DNA from: Accumulibacter sp.
Lineage (GTDB): Bacteria; Pseudomonadota; Gammaproteobacteria; Burkholderiales; Rhodocyclaceae
Assembly: GCA_016788495.1 (NCBI GenBank)
Contig: JAEUOM010000019.1
Coordinates: 1-36,192 of the forward strand
Direction of reading: 5' to 3'
Length of the DNA: 36,192 nt
The translations under genes were made by a program, and so were the position numbers. The notes under the pieces were generated by a model. The model was not told the DNA's origin and ran no database searches. It was given only the letters and a program-made list of their open reading frames with translations. This document shows, piece after piece, positions 9,038 through 18,056 of the stretch (the first letter of the stretch is position 1; every line of letters begins with the position of its first letter).

Positions 9038-10336
9038 ATGGCAAGCGGGAACCGGAGGGCGTTCTTCAGGGTGGATGGCGAGCCAGCGGTCGAACTGCCG
9101 CTGCTGCGGTCAACACAGGGTAGCAGGTGCCTGGACATCCGCCACCTCGGCGCCAGCAGCGGCTATTTTGCGTACGACTCGGGCTTCGCTTCGACCGCCA
9201 GTTGCCGATCGAAGATCAGCTTGGTCGACGCGGAGCGCGGCGAGCTTCTCTATCGAGGTTACCCGGTCGAACAACTGGCAACCCAGTGCGATTTTCTCGA
9301 AGTGGCCTATCTTCTGCGGAACGGCGAGTTGCCCGACCACGAGCAACTCGCCTCCTTCGCCGGGGCGATCAGGCGGCAGGCCGCCCTGCACGAACAGATG
9401 GTCAAGCTTTACGAGGGCTTTCGCCGCGACGCGCGCCCGATGGCGGTGATGGTCGGTGTCGTCGGTGCCCTGTCGGCATTCGATCACGCGGCCGGCGAGT
9501 TCAGCGACCCCGCCCAGCGGCTGCTTCGCTTCGAGCGCGTCGTCGCACGGCTGCCGACAATCGTCGCCATGGCCTACAAGTACTCGATCGGGCAGCCGTT
9601 CATGAAGCCACGGCCGGACCTCTCATACAGCGCCAATTTCCTGTACATGATGTTCGCCACGCCACGCGAGGAGTACACGCCGAATCCGGTGTTGGTCCGC
9701 GCGATCGACCGGATGCTGACGCTGCAGGCCGACTGCGGGCAGGATGCCGCCACCGCGACGGTACGCATGGCTGGCTCGTCGGGAGCCAATCCCTACGCCT
9801 GTCTGTCGGCAGCGATCGCCTGTCTTGCCGGGAAGGCTCTCGGCGGCACCAGTGAAGCCTGCCTGGCGATACTCGCCGGCATCGGCGATGCAGCGCGCGC
9901 CGGTGGCATCGTTGCTCTGGCCCGGGAGCTGCCCGATGGCGCGCGTTTGCCCGGCTTCGGCCACGGCCTTTGCGGCGAGAACGATCCGCGGCTGCCGCTG
10001 ATGCGCGAAAGCTGCGCCGAGCTCCTGCTGGAGCTGGGTCTCGAAGAGGCACGTTTCGGCAGACTGGTCCGGGCAGTCGAGAAGATCGCCCTCGAAGACC
10101 GCTTCTTCGTCGAGCGGCAGCTGCAGCCGAATGCGGACTTCTATGGCGCGATCGCGCAGCAGGCGCTCGGCGTTCCGCCGTCGATGTTCGCCTGCACACT
10201 TGCCATGGCACGAGCCGCCGGCTGGATGGCGCACTGGGAAGAGATGCTGACCGACCCGGAGTACCGTATCGCTCGTCCGCGACAGCTCTACACTGGAACA
10301 CTGCGGCGGCCGCTGCCCGCCGCACTGGCAGACTGA
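9038..10336 (+). CDS. Divergent citrate-synthase-like protein with altered active site
   Basis: A 432-aa protein aligned along its length with hexameric type II citrate synthases, e.g. STASCRSKI, LLYRGYPVEQLA, AGSSGANPYAC, SMFACTLAMARAAGWMAHW and RPRQLYTG. The ATG at 9038 has AGGAG 7 nt upstream. Citrate synthase condenses oxaloacetate and acetyl-CoA. Of the key residues (E. coli numbering), His305 (His309 here, in GFGHG), Arg314 (Arg318), Asp362 (Asp367, in ADFYG) and Arg387 (Arg392) are kept. His264 of LHGGANEA is Leu268 (ALGGTSEA) and His229 of DHEQN is Cys233 (DCGQD). The GFGHRVYKN segment has become GFGHGLCGEN. Loss of both histidines suggests a changed or absent condensation activity. 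The frame is intact, so it is not a pseudogene by frameshift. A sigma-54 promoter lies upstream. I leave the symbol empty because it may not be the housekeeping GltA. Confidence 0.85.
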   Translation: MASGNRRAFFRVDGEPAVELPLLRSTQGSRCLDIRHLGASSGYFAYDSGFASTASCRSKISLVDAERGELLYRGYPVEQLATQCDFLEVAYLLRNGELPDHEQLASFAGAIRRQAALHEQMVKLYEGFRRDARPMAVMVGVVGALSAFDHAAGEFSDPAQRLLRFERVVARLPTIVAMAYKYSIGQPFMKPRPDLSYSANFLYMMFATPREEYTPNPVLVRAIDRMLTLQADCGQDAATATVRMAGSSGANPYACLSAAIACLAGKALGGTSEACLAILAGIGDAARAGGIVALARELPDGARLPGFGHGLCGENDPRLPLMRESCAELLLELGLEEARFGRLVRAVEKIALEDRFFVERQLQPNADFYGAIAQQALGVPPSMFACTLAMARAAGWMAHWEEMLTDPEYRIARPRQLYTGTLRRPLPAALAD

Positions 10337-10337
10337 A

Positions 10338-10373
10338 CCGGCGCGCGACCGCCAGTCGGTGGTGGCGCGCCGG
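10338..10373. terminator. GC-rich stem-loop after the citrate-synthase-like gene
   Basis: CCGGCGCGC, 18 nt, GCGCGCCGG: perfect 9-bp arms starting 2 nt after the TGA stop. There is no run of T afterwards, so termination is plausible but not certain. Confidence 0.4.
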
Positions 10374-10422
10374 GGCGGCCAGTGGGCGCTCGCGGCATGA
10401 TTGACCGACTGGCCACCGTGAA

Positions 10423-10452
10423 TTGACCATACTCCCCGTGGCAGCGCATAAT
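10423..10452 (+). promoter_or_regulatory. Sigma-70-type promoter for the three-gene envelope operon
   Basis: TTGACC (10423-10428), 18 nt, CATAAT (10447-10452), each hexamer matching consensus at 5 of 6. The expected start is near 10459, about 60 nt before the first gene. Confidence 0.6.
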
Positions 10453-10519
10453 TTCCCGGCAGTGCCCGCGGACGTTGCCCCTCCAGGCAGCGCTCGCCGG
10501 CTATCTCCGGAGGTTGGTC

Positions 10520-11200
10520 GTGTCTCGTTCCAGACGCTGGCTCTGGCTGTGGTTCGTCGTCTTCCTGTCGCTGCCGGCCAGGGCGGCGAGCCTTGCCGAG
10601 GGCTTTACACGGCTACCGGAAGGTGCCGTCGTCCTGCTGATGCCGCCCGACATCGAGCTCTTCTCGGTCAGCGCCGGCGGAATTCTCGAGCCGCAGGCCG
10701 AGTGGACGGAAAGGGCGCATGCCAACCTGCGGCAGGCCTTCCTGACCCGCAGCAGCGCGCTCAAGGTAAACTTCATGCCGCTGCCGGGGGAAGTCGACGA
10801 AGTCGTCGACAGTCTCAACCGGTTGCATGGGGCCGTCGGCCAGGCAATCGCCATGCACCACAGCGGACTGTTCGCCCTGCCGACCAAGGAAGGCAGGCTC
10901 GACTGGTCGCTCGGCGACGAGGCAGCGTTGATGCGTGCGCGCACCGGCGCGGACTACGCGCTGTTCGCCTTCGTTCGTGACAGTTACGCCAGCGGCGAGC
11001 GCGTCGCCATGATGGTCGTCGGTGCCCTGCTCGGCGTCGGCCTGGGCGGCGGCATGCAGGTCGGTTACGCGTCGCTGGTCGATCTGGCCACCGGACGCGT
11101 GGTCTGGTTCAATACCCTGCTGCGGCAGTCCGGCGACCTGCGCGAGCCGGAGAAGGCACGTGAGTCGTGTGACGCACTGCTCGACAGCTTTCCCGAGTAG
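10520..11200 (+). CDS. Exported protein of unknown function, first gene of M48 operon
   Basis: A 226-aa protein. The GTG at 10520 is chosen because GGAGG lies 6 nt upstream; an in-frame ATG at 10475 lacks a ribosome site. The N-terminus (VSRSRRWLWLWFVVFLSLPARA) is a Sec signal peptide with likely cleavage after ARA, so the mature part should be periplasmic. A Gly-rich hydrophobic stretch around residues 165-185 (MMVVGALLGVGLGGGMQVGY) is followed by SLVDLATGRVVWFN, a pattern I associate with small CsgG/DUF799-like envelope proteins; this is only a resemblance. Its stop is directly followed by the M48 protease gene, with a ribosome site inside its last codons, so the two are co-translated. A substrate or partner of that protease is a reasonable inference. 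Confidence 0.8.
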   Translation: MSRSRRWLWLWFVVFLSLPARAASLAEGFTRLPEGAVVLLMPPDIELFSVSAGGILEPQAEWTERAHANLRQAFLTRSSALKVNFMPLPGEVDEVVDSLNRLHGAVGQAIAMHHSGLFALPTKEGRLDWSLGDEAALMRARTGADYALFAFVRDSYASGERVAMMVVGALLGVGLGGGMQVGYASLVDLATGRVVWFNTLLRQSGDLREPEKARESCDALLDSFPE

Positions 11201-11205
11201 TGGCG

Positions 11206-12384
11206 ATGCAGCGGCGCCAGTTCCTCACCGGCTGTGCCTGCTGCGGCCTGCTTGCCCCGACCCCGGCGCTGTTTGCCGCGACCCTTGGACCGCTGCCGGC
11301 GCGCCTCGAGCGACCGGACCCCGGCAGCGATGAAGGGGGCCTCTGGTCGCTGCTTGCGCGCGAGGAGGAACGCCTAAAGCGAAGCCGCTTCCTGCTGCGC
11401 GACGCGGCGCTCAATGCCTATGTCACAGGTCTCGCCTGTCGTCTGGCGGGGGAGCATTGCCCGGACATCCGCGTCTACATCGTCCGCTCGCCCTTCTTCA
11501 ACGCCTCGATGGCACCCAACGGCATGTTGCAGCTGTGGACAGGGCTCCTGCTGCGGATGGAGAACGAGGCGCAGCTGGCGGCCATCCTTGGCCACGAGAT
11601 CGGTCACTACGTCGGTCGCCACAGCCTCGAGCAACTGCGCGACGCGAAGTCGCGCACCGCCCTCGGCCAGTTTCTCGGTATGGCGCTCGGGGCTGCCGGC
11701 GTCGGCGCGGCGGGTTCGCTGGCACAACTAGCACTGCTCGCCGGCATGTTCGCCTATTCGCGCGAACACGAGCGCGAGGCGGATCGCATTGGCCAAGAGC
11801 TGATCGCCACTGCCGGCTACCCGCCGATCGAGGCGGCGAAGGTCTGGCAGCAACTGGTCGCTGAACTCAAGGCCGAGGCCGAATGGTCGGGCGATGCCGG
11901 CAGTCGCAGCATCTTCTTCGCCAGCCATCCGGACCCGGAGGAGCGCAGCCAGGCAATGACCAACCGCGCTGCGACGATGAACGGCGATCGCGGCGACCCG
12001 GCCAGCGCAGCCTACGCCGGGAAGATTCGCGGCCATCGCCGGCAGTGGCTCGATGACGAACTCAGGCGGCGCAAGGCGGGCGAAACGATCGCCCTCCTCG
12101 AGCGCCTGCTGCGCCAGGCGGACGATGGCGAGACACGCTTTTTCCTCGGCGAGGCCTTTCGGCTGCGCGCTGCCGACGGTGATGCCGGCCGTGCACTGAA
12201 CGAGTATGCTGCCGCCGAAACGCGATCGGACTGCCCGCCCGAGATGTACCGTGCGCGCGGCATACTGCAACGCCAGGCCGGCGACACGGCGGCGGCGAGC
12301 GCTTCGTTCCGGCGCTACCTGTCGCTGAGTCCCTGCGCCGAGGACGCAGAGATGATCCGCAGCTACCTGCAGGAAGGAATCTGA
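11206..12384 (+). CDS. M48 family metalloprotease with Tat-type signal and C-terminal TPR-like region
   Basis: A 392-aa protein. MQRRQFLTGCACCGLLAPTP looks like a twin-arginine signal peptide (RRQFL followed by a hydrophobic stretch), so export in folded form is likely. The zinc site is HEIGH at residues 130-134, with the third ligand in EREAD (Glu189), the M48 (BepA/LoiP-like) pattern. The segment SMAPNGMLQLWTGLLLRMENEAQLAAILGHE is typical of the family (shown here only to locate residues about 101-131). The last 120 residues form TPR-like helices (FFLGEAFRLRAADGDAGRALNEY). Family members act in outer-membrane protein quality control. I chose ATG 11206 with GAG 8 nt upstream; GTG 11200, overlapping the previous stop, is the alternative. 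It sits in an operon with an exported protein and a lipoprotein. Confidence 0.9.
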   Translation: MQRRQFLTGCACCGLLAPTPALFAATLGPLPARLERPDPGSDEGGLWSLLAREEERLKRSRFLLRDAALNAYVTGLACRLAGEHCPDIRVYIVRSPFFNASMAPNGMLQLWTGLLLRMENEAQLAAILGHEIGHYVGRHSLEQLRDAKSRTALGQFLGMALGAAGVGAAGSLAQLALLAGMFAYSREHEREADRIGQELIATAGYPPIEAAKVWQQLVAELKAEAEWSGDAGSRSIFFASHPDPEERSQAMTNRAATMNGDRGDPASAAYAGKIRGHRRQWLDDELRRRKAGETIALLERLLRQADDGETRFFLGEAFRLRAADGDAGRALNEYAAAETRSDCPPEMYRARGILQRQAGDTAAASASFRRYLSLSPCAEDAEMIRSYLQEGI

Positions 12385-12385
12385 A

Positions 12386-12958
12386 ATGTCACGTTGGCTG
12401 CTGGTTCTCGTGCTGGTGCTGCTCTCCGGCTGTGCCGGGATGTCGAAGGTCGGTCCGGGCGAAGTGACGGTGCGCGATTCGCTCTCGGTCACACTCGACG
12501 CCGCCTGGAACCAGTACGCGCTCGGACTGACCACGAAGAGCGAAGTGTGGACGCTTGACGGTCTGCCGCTCGACCGCCTCGTCTTCTATGTCGGCATTGC
12601 CGACGGAGAGACTCTGGCCGAACTGCAGCGGCGTAGGGACCGCCAGATCCCGAAGTTCCGGGCGACGATGCAGGCGCACGAAATCGTCGAGATGTACGAG
12701 GTCTTCGCCACCCATGATGGCAGCTCGTTCCAGCGCGAGAAGCTGGCGCCGGCTCCCTTTGCCGGCGGCGAAGGCTTCCGCTTCGAGTTTTCGCGCGTGC
12801 GCAAGGCCGATGAGCTGGAGATGCGCGGCGCCGGCTACGGTGCGGTACGCGGTGGCAAGCTGTATCTGCTCGTCTTCGAGGCGCCGCGCAGCCATTACTA
12901 TGCGCGGAACCTCGGCCGCTTCGAAGCGGTCGTCAGCTCGCTGCGCATCCGCGGCTGA
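12386..12958 (+). CDS. Putative lipoprotein, third gene of M48 operon
   Basis: A 190-aa protein with a lipoprotein signal: MSRWLLVLVLVLLSGCAG has the lipobox LSGC, cleavage and lipidation predicted at Cys16. Residue 2 after Cys is not Asp, so outer-membrane sorting is expected. The mature part has no domain I can name; it includes VTLDAAWNQYALGL, VWTLDGLPLDRLVFYVGI and a C-terminal GKLYLLVFEAPRSHYYAR, suggesting a compact beta-rich fold. The ATG lies 1 nt after the protease stop, with GGAAGGAA upstream, so it is clearly the same operon. It is probably an envelope partner of the M48 protease; function unknown. Confidence 0.85.
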   Translation: MSRWLLVLVLVLLSGCAGMSKVGPGEVTVRDSLSVTLDAAWNQYALGLTTKSEVWTLDGLPLDRLVFYVGIADGETLAELQRRRDRQIPKFRATMQAHEIVEMYEVFATHDGSSFQREKLAPAPFAGGEGFRFEFSRVRKADELEMRGAGYGAVRGGKLYLLVFEAPRSHYYARNLGRFEAVVSSLRIRG

Positions 12959-13025
12959 GTCGTCGCCGGGGAGGCGGCCCGCTCGCCGGCCAGCGTTCCC
13001 TGGCTGCCACCTGGCCGTCACTGGT

Positions 13026-13030
13026 GGAGG
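13026..13030 (+). promoter_or_regulatory. Shine-Dalgarno site deciding the TTG start of glycerate kinase
   Basis: GGAGG 7 nt before TTG 13038. The frame is open far upstream through the lipoprotein gene, so this site and the family N-terminus (xRIVVAPDSFKGSLSA) define the start. Confidence 0.75.
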
Positions 13031-13037
13031 AATCGTC

Positions 13038-14189
13038 TTGCGCATCGTCGTTGCTCCGGATTCTTTCAAGGGTAGCCTGAGTGCGATCGGCGTCGCGCTG
13101 GCGATGGAGCGCGGCATTCGTCTCGTGTTTCCCGAGGCCAGGGTGCACGCGGTACCGATTGCCGACGGCGGTGAGGGCACGGTGGCGGCGCTGGTCGGCG
13201 CGACCGGCGGCACGCTTCGCCAGACCCGCGTAACCGGGCCGCTGCGCGAACCGGTACTGGCACAATGGGGAGTTCTCGGTGACGGCGCGACGGCAGTGAT
13301 CGAGATGGCTGCGGCATCGGGCCTGCCGCTGCTGGCCCCCGATCGGCGTGACCCCCGGTTGACGACGACCTTCGGCACCGGCGAGCTGATCCGCGCCGCG
13401 CTCGATTGCGGCTTGCGCAAGATCATCATCGGCATCGGCGGGAGTGCGACGAACGACGCTGGCGCCGGCATGCTGCGTGCCCTCGGTGCCAGTTTCGCGG
13501 ACGCCGCGGGCAGCGAACTTCCCGACGGCGGTGCGGCGCTGGCCCGTCTCGAGCGGATCGACCTCGACGGCCTCGATCCAAGACTAGACGAGACCGAGAT
13601 CATCGCCGCCAGCGACGTCGACAACCCGCTCTGCGGTCCGCGCGGCGCGTCGGCGGCATTCGCCCCGCAGAAGGGCGCGAGCGCCGCTACCGTGGCCGTG
13701 CTGGACGCCGCGCTATGCCGCTATGCCGACGTCGCGCGCCGCGCAACCGGGCGCGACGTCGCCGGGCTGCCGGGTGCCGGAGCGGCCGGCGGACTTGGGG
13801 CCGGCCTGCTGTTCTTCACGCCGGCGCAACTCCGCCCCGGGGTCGAGATCGTTCTCGACGCTGTTGGCTTCCCGGAAATCGTCAGTGACGCCGATTTCGT
13901 CATCACCGGCGAAGGGCGCACCGATTTCCAGACGGCCTTCGGCAAGGCGCCAGTCGGCGTCGCGAGAGTCGCCAGACGATTCGCCGTCCCCGTCTTCTGC
14001 GTCTCGGGCGGTCTCGGCGAGGGAGCAGACGATGTCCTGTCCCTGGGAATCGATGCGACGATGAGTATCTGTGACCGACCGATGCCGCTCGACGAATGCC
14101 TGCGGACGGCCGCGTCGCTGATCGAGTCGGCGACGGCGCGCCTCTGCCGCATCATCCGTGCCAGTCGGCGGGGCGGCCGCATGCCCTGA
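13038..14189 (+). CDS. Glycerate kinase
   Basis: A 383-aa protein of the GlxK/GarK glycerate kinase family (E. coli GarK has 381 aa). It phosphorylates D-glycerate with ATP, feeding glyoxylate/glycerate carbon into lower glycolysis. Family signatures visible are the N-terminal VVAPDSFKGSLSA, PIADGGEGT, GIGGSATNDAGAGML, ASDVDNPLCGPRGA and FVITGEGRTDFQT. The translation start is TTG, supported by GGAGG at 13026-13030. It begins 79 nt after the lipoprotein gene on the same strand and may be cotranscribed with it. The members of this family differ in product (2- or 3-phosphoglycerate), so I give no symbol. Confidence 0.93.
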   Translation: MRIVVAPDSFKGSLSAIGVALAMERGIRLVFPEARVHAVPIADGGEGTVAALVGATGGTLRQTRVTGPLREPVLAQWGVLGDGATAVIEMAAASGLPLLAPDRRDPRLTTTFGTGELIRAALDCGLRKIIIGIGGSATNDAGAGMLRALGASFADAAGSELPDGGAALARLERIDLDGLDPRLDETEIIAASDVDNPLCGPRGASAAFAPQKGASAATVAVLDAALCRYADVARRATGRDVAGLPGAGAAGGLGAGLLFFTPAQLRPGVEIVLDAVGFPEIVSDADFVITGEGRTDFQTAFGKAPVGVARVARRFAVPVFCVSGGLGEGADDVLSLGIDATMSICDRPMPLDECLRTAASLIESATARLCRIIRASRRGGRMP

Positions 14190-14213
14190 AACCGCCGCGG
14201 CGAACGCTTGGCC

Positions 14214-14242
14214 GCTGCCGCCTGGTGTAGCTCGGCGGCAGC
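14214..14242. terminator. Inverted repeat between convergent glycerate kinase and ppnP
   Basis: GCTGCCGCC, 11 nt, GGCGGCAGC: perfect 9-bp arms in the 72-nt space between the two convergent genes. It could serve both directions as a terminator stem; no T-tract is present. Confidence 0.4.
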
Positions 14243-14261
14243 TTGCGCGGAGGGCAGCGGA

Positions 14262-14573
14262 TCATTCGAAGTGGCAGACGTAGTCGAGGGTTTCGAGCGT
14301 CTCGATGTCGAAACTGGAGTTGCCCGGCACCGAAAAGCGCTCGCCGCCCGTGTATGTGTGCCACTCGCTTTCGCCGGCGAGGCGGATGCGGCAGCGGCCA
14401 GCGTTGAGTTCCATCACCTCGGGTTCGCCGGTGTTGAAGGTCAGCGAAGAGGGAAAGATGATGCCGATCGTCTTGCGCGCACCGTCCGCGAACAGCACCG
14501 TATGGCTCACGCACTTGCCGTCGAAATAGATGTTGGCCTTCTTGACCACAGAGACGTTGTCGAACTGCGACAT
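14262..14573 (-). CDS. ppnP: Pyrimidine/purine nucleoside phosphorylase
   Basis: A 103-aa protein of the DUF1255/YaiE cupin family, shown in E. coli to split several nucleosides with phosphate into base and ribose-1-phosphate. Typical segments are [54 protein letters not shown] and the C-terminal YVCHFE. Length agrees with the family (about 94-105 aa). AAAGGA lies 9 nt before the ATG. It is a single gene with its own promoter at 14656-14685. Confidence 0.92.
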   Translation of the reverse strand: MSQFDNVSVVKKANIYFDGKCVSHTVLFADGARKTIGIIFPSSLTFNTGEPEVMELNAGRCRIRLAGESEWHTYTGGERFSVPGNSSFDIETLETLDYVCHFE

Positions 14574-14655
14574 GATGGGTTTTCCTTTCGAAGCTCAGGC
14601 AGCCAGTGCGACCGGCGGAAGATCCGCGTCGATGCTGCGTGCCAGATGGATTTTG

Positions 14656-14685
14656 ATGATATGAGCGACGGTCGATGGCCGTCAA
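14656..14685 (-). promoter_or_regulatory. Sigma-70-type promoter of ppnP
   Basis: On the minus strand TTGACG (14685-14680), 18 nt, TATCAT (14661-14656), each 5 of 6 to consensus, about 80 nt before the ppnP ATG. Confidence 0.55.
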
Positions 14686-14791
14686 GCTCGAGCGCATGGC
14701 GACGCGCGCCCTTGCCATGGCGCCCGCAGACCGGCGGCGGCGAGATCGGTGATCGGCCAGTCGAGCGGCCACGCGACTGTCGGAACGCTCG

Positions 14792-16168
14792 CTACTTGCC
14801 GATGCAGAAGCGACCGAAAATGTCGCCGAGCAGATCGTCGCTGCTGTAATCGCCGGTTATCGCACCGAGCGAGCGCTGCGCCAGACGCAGTTCCTCGGCG
14901 AGGAGCTCGAGTCGTGGCAGTTGTGCTTGCGCTCTTGCGACGTGCTCGCGGGTGCTGGCTAGCGCCTGCAGGTGGCGCTCACGGGCTATGAAGACGTCTT
15001 CGGCCGGTTGCCAGCCGATGACTCTCAGCAGTTCCTCGCGCAACAGCTCGACGCCTGCGCCGGAGCGGGCGGACAGCAAGATCGTGACGCCATCGTCGTC
15101 CTGCCGGCGCTCGGCGCCACCTGATACGAGGTCGATCTTGTTCAGCACAGTGATCCGTGTCGGCTGGGTCGGTAGCCGGGCGAGGATCTCGCGTTCGGCG
15201 GTGCCGACGCCACTGCATGCGTCGGCGACGAGGAGAACGACATCAGCGCGCTCGATCTCACGCCAGGTCCGTTCGATGCCGAGCCTCTCGATCTGGTCCT
15301 CGGTTTCGCGCAGTCCGGCGGTGTCTATGACGTGCAGCGGAATGCCGGCGAGCTGCAGGCTGCCGCGGACGAGGTCGCGCGTGGTCCCCGGTAGGGCGGT
15401 GACGATCGCCAGTTCGTCACCGGCGAGGCGGTTCAAGAGGCTCGACTTGCCAACATTCGGCTGCCCGGCAAGGACGACATGCAGGCCGCTCTGCAGCAGC
15501 CGGCCTTGCCGGGCGCGTTCGAAGACCAACGTCAGACGCGCCTGCAGGCGGTCGAGGCGGCCATGAGCGTCGGCCTCCTCGAGAAAGTCGATCTCTTCGT
15601 CAGGGAAGTCGAGCGTCGCCTCGACCAGTGCCCGCAGTTCGACGAGCTGTTCGAGAAGCTGGCTGACCTCACGCGAGAACTCCCCCTGCAGCGAGCGGAC
15701 GGCACTACGGGCGGCGGCAGTGGTCGCCGCATCGATCAGATCGACAACCGCTTCGGCCTGCGCGAGATCGATCTTGCCGTTGAGGTAGGCGCGGCGGCTG
15801 AACTCGCCCGGTTCGGCGAGCCGGGCACCCAGCTCGAGGCAGCGGGCAAGCAGCATATGCAGGACGACCGGGCCTCCGTGGCCCTGCAGCTCGAGGACAT
15901 CCTCGGCGGTGAATGAATGCGGCGCTGGGAAGTGGAGCAACAGGCCGCTGTCGATGACCGTGCCATCAGCCATCCGGAAGTCGGCCAGGGTGGCATGCCG
16001 CGGCGCTGGTCGCTTGCCGCTCAGCCGCTGGGCAAAATCTGCCAGCCCGGCGCCGGAAACGCGGATGACCCCGATACCGCCACGGCCGCTGGCGGTCGCG
16101 ATGGCGGCAATGGTGTCGCTGCTTTCCGCCCGGTCAGGCCTTGCTGTCGTTGGCGGCCTTTCCGCCAC
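14792..16168 (-). CDS. mnmE: tRNA modification GTPase MnmE
   Basis: A 458-aa protein. With MnmG it installs the carboxymethylaminomethyl group on U34 of certain tRNAs. Residues 18-140 are the tetrahydrofolate-binding N-domain ([23 protein letters not shown]). The inserted G domain has GQPNVGKS (235-242), the TTRD switch, DTAG (282-285) and NKID. The protein ends in the conserved CIGK, whose cysteine is needed for the modification. The only usable start is a GTG at 16168, directly after an in-frame TGA, so the gene overlaps the 3' end of yidC by 35 nt. MnmG is not in this window. Confidence 0.96.
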   Translation of the reverse strand: MAERPPTTARPDRAESSDTIAAIATASGRGGIGVIRVSGAGLADFAQRLSGKRPAPRHATLADFRMADGTVIDSGLLLHFPAPHSFTAEDVLELQGHGGPVVLHMLLARCLELGARLAEPGEFSRRAYLNGKIDLAQAEAVVDLIDAATTAAARSAVRSLQGEFSREVSQLLEQLVELRALVEATLDFPDEEIDFLEEADAHGRLDRLQARLTLVFERARQGRLLQSGLHVVLAGQPNVGKSSLLNRLAGDELAIVTALPGTTRDLVRGSLQLAGIPLHVIDTAGLRETEDQIERLGIERTWREIERADVVLLVADACSGVGTAEREILARLPTQPTRITVLNKIDLVSGGAERRQDDDGVTILLSARSGAGVELLREELLRVIGWQPAEDVFIARERHLQALASTREHVARAQAQLPRLELLAEELRLAQRSLGAITGDYSSDDLLGDIFGRFCIGK

Positions 16169-17816
16169 TCTCGATCATCCTCGTGATCTGCCATTGCTGG
16201 GCAATCGACAGGATGTTGTTGACCACCCAGTACAGGACCAACCCGGCCGGGAAGAAGAAGAACATGACACCGAAGATGAACGGCATCATCAGCATGACCT
16301 TCGCCTGAATCGGGTCCGGCGGCGTCGGATTGAGCTTGGTCTGGATGAGCATGGTGCCCATCATGATCAGCGGCAGGATGTAGTACGGGTCCTGCGCCGA
16401 GAGATCCTTGATCCAGAGAATCCAGGGTGCGTCGCGGATTTCGACGGCCCCGAGAAGTGCCCAGTAGAGGGCGATGAAGACCGGAATCTGGACCAGAATC
16501 GGCAGACAGCCACCGAGCGGGTTGATCTTCTCGCGTTTGTAGAGCGCCATCATCTCCTGGTTAAGCTTCTGCCGATCGTCGCCGTAACGTTCCTTGAGCT
16601 GCATCAGCCGTGGCGTCACGGTCTTCATCTTCGCCATCGACTTGTAGCTCGCCGCCGACAGCGGGAAGAACAGCAGCTTGATGGCCACGGTGAGCAGCAC
16701 GATGGCCCAGCCCCAGTTGCCGACCAGCTTGTAGATCGCTTCGAGACACCAGAAGATCGGCGCGGCAATGACCGTCAGCCAGCCATAGTCGACGACCAGC
16801 GGCAGACCCTGCGCACCGATGCCACCCTCAGCCTGCGGTTTCGCCAGGTGCTCCAGCGTGGACTGGATCTGTGGTCCGGCGAAAACCGGTACCGCCAGCG
16901 AAACCTTCGCTCCCGGCACGGCGAGCGGTACCGGAACGATGACTCCGGCGGCAACCGCCGGAGTCTGGCTGCTCTCCAGTTTGCGCATGTAGAACTCGCG
17001 CGGCAGACCCGGCTCGGGAATCCAGGCAGCGACGAAGTAGTGCTGGATCATTGCGATCCAGCCATTGTCCGCTTTGGTCGCGAACTTGGCTTTGCCAGCC
17101 TCGATGTCCGCGAAATTGACCTTCTGGAACTTCTCCTGATCGGTGAACACCGCGGGACCAGTGAACGTGGAAACCATGTAGCTCTCGCCGTCGGGCGCCT
17201 TGACGTCGCGCTGCAACTGATAGTAGGCGTGCGCCAGCAGCTCCTTGCCGCTGCCGTTGATGATCTCCTGCGTCAGCCCGATGAGATAGCTGCCACGGGT
17301 GAAGGTGTAGATCTTGGCGACCCGGACCCCGTTGTCAGCCACCGCCTCGAGGCGCAAATCCAGCTTCTGTGCGTCACCAGAAAGCTCGCGATTGCCCGGA
17401 GCCACCGCAAACAGCGTCTTGTGGTTCGGCAGACCGTCGCCGATCAGGCCACTCTGGGCGTAGTACTGATGTTTCGGCCCGAAAAGGGTGAAGTACTGGT
17501 CCTTCCTGACGCTGTCACGGTAATCCTTCAGCTCGAGACGGATGATGTCACCGCCCTGCCTGGAGATCTCGACGTTGAACAGGTCCGTGCCGATGGTGAC
17601 GGTGTCAGCTTTTTCCGGTACGCCAGCGGCCATCGCCGCGGGCGCCGCCGGCAGTGGCGCGTGCAGGCTGCTGCTCGGCTTCGGGGCGGGAGCCTCAGCC
17701 GTTCCCGCAACAGCCACCGGCGGCGCTTTCGGCTGGTTGTACTTCTGCCAAGCATCCCACAGCATGACCAGCGAGAAGGAGAATATGAGCAGCAGCAGCA
17801 GTCGTCGGTTGTCCAT
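16134..17816 (-). CDS. yidC: Membrane protein insertase YidC
   Basis: A 560-aa protein that inserts membrane proteins, alone or with SecYEG. It has an N-terminal transmembrane segment ([20 protein letters not shown]), a large periplasmic domain to about residue 350, then the conserved Oxa1-like core with transmembrane helices ([66 protein letters not shown]). Length is normal for Gram-negative YidC. The ATG is preceded by AGG at a fitting distance. It lies in the conserved order rpmH-rnpA-yidD-yidC-mnmE. Confidence 0.97.
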   Translation of the reverse strand: MDNRRLLLLLIFSFSLVMLWDAWQKYNQPKAPPVAVAGTAEAPAPKPSSSLHAPLPAAPAAMAAGVPEKADTVTIGTDLFNVEISRQGGDIIRLELKDYRDSVRKDQYFTLFGPKHQYYAQSGLIGDGLPNHKTLFAVAPGNRELSGDAQKLDLRLEAVADNGVRVAKIYTFTRGSYLIGLTQEIINGSGKELLAHAYYQLQRDVKAPDGESYMVSTFTGPAVFTDQEKFQKVNFADIEAGKAKFATKADNGWIAMIQHYFVAAWIPEPGLPREFYMRKLESSQTPAVAAGVIVPVPLAVPGAKVSLAVPVFAGPQIQSTLEHLAKPQAEGGIGAQGLPLVVDYGWLTVIAAPIFWCLEAIYKLVGNWGWAIVLLTVAIKLLFFPLSAASYKSMAKMKTVTPRLMQLKERYGDDRQKLNQEMMALYKREKINPLGGCLPILVQIPVFIALYWALLGAVEIRDAPWILWIKDLSAQDPYYILPLIMMGTMLIQTKLNPTPPDPIQAKVMLMMPFIFGVMFFFFPAGLVLYWVVNNILSIAQQWQITRMIESGGKAANDSKA

Positions 17817-17842
17817 GAAAACCTAGCGTATTCAGTCGTTGG

Positions 17843-18052
17843 TCAGGGTACGGGATCGAAACCGCCCGGATTCCAGGGATGGCAGCGCGCAAGCCGACGA
17901 ACCGCGAGGCTCGCTCCGCGGCAAGCGCCATGGCGCTCCACCGCCTCTGCTGCGTACTGCGAACAGCTCGGGAAAAAACGGCAGCGCTGACCCAGCATCG
18001 GGCTGACCGCGTAGCGGTAGAAGCCAATCAGCGCAAGCAGAAGATGTTTCAT
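17843..18052 (-). CDS. yidD: Membrane protein insertion efficiency factor YidD
   Basis: A 69-aa protein: [20 protein letters not shown], then [19 protein letters not shown] and [13 protein letters not shown], which are the family signatures. It is a membrane-associated helper of YidC. I chose ATG 18052 because it matches the family N-terminus and lies 4 nt after the rnpA stop; the frame is open to 18124, but that extension is inside rnpA. Confidence 0.93.
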   Translation of the reverse strand: MKHLLLALIGFYRYAVSPMLGQRCRFFPSCSQYAAEAVERHGACRGASLAVRRLARCHPWNPGGFDPVP

Positions 18053-18056
18053 CGGC

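Noticed and set aside
8647-9138. 163-codon minus-strand frame opposite the citrate-synthase leader
   Set aside because: Composition rich in Arg, Pro and Ser, as in GC-rich antisense frames, with overlap of the real gene start; no ribosome site.
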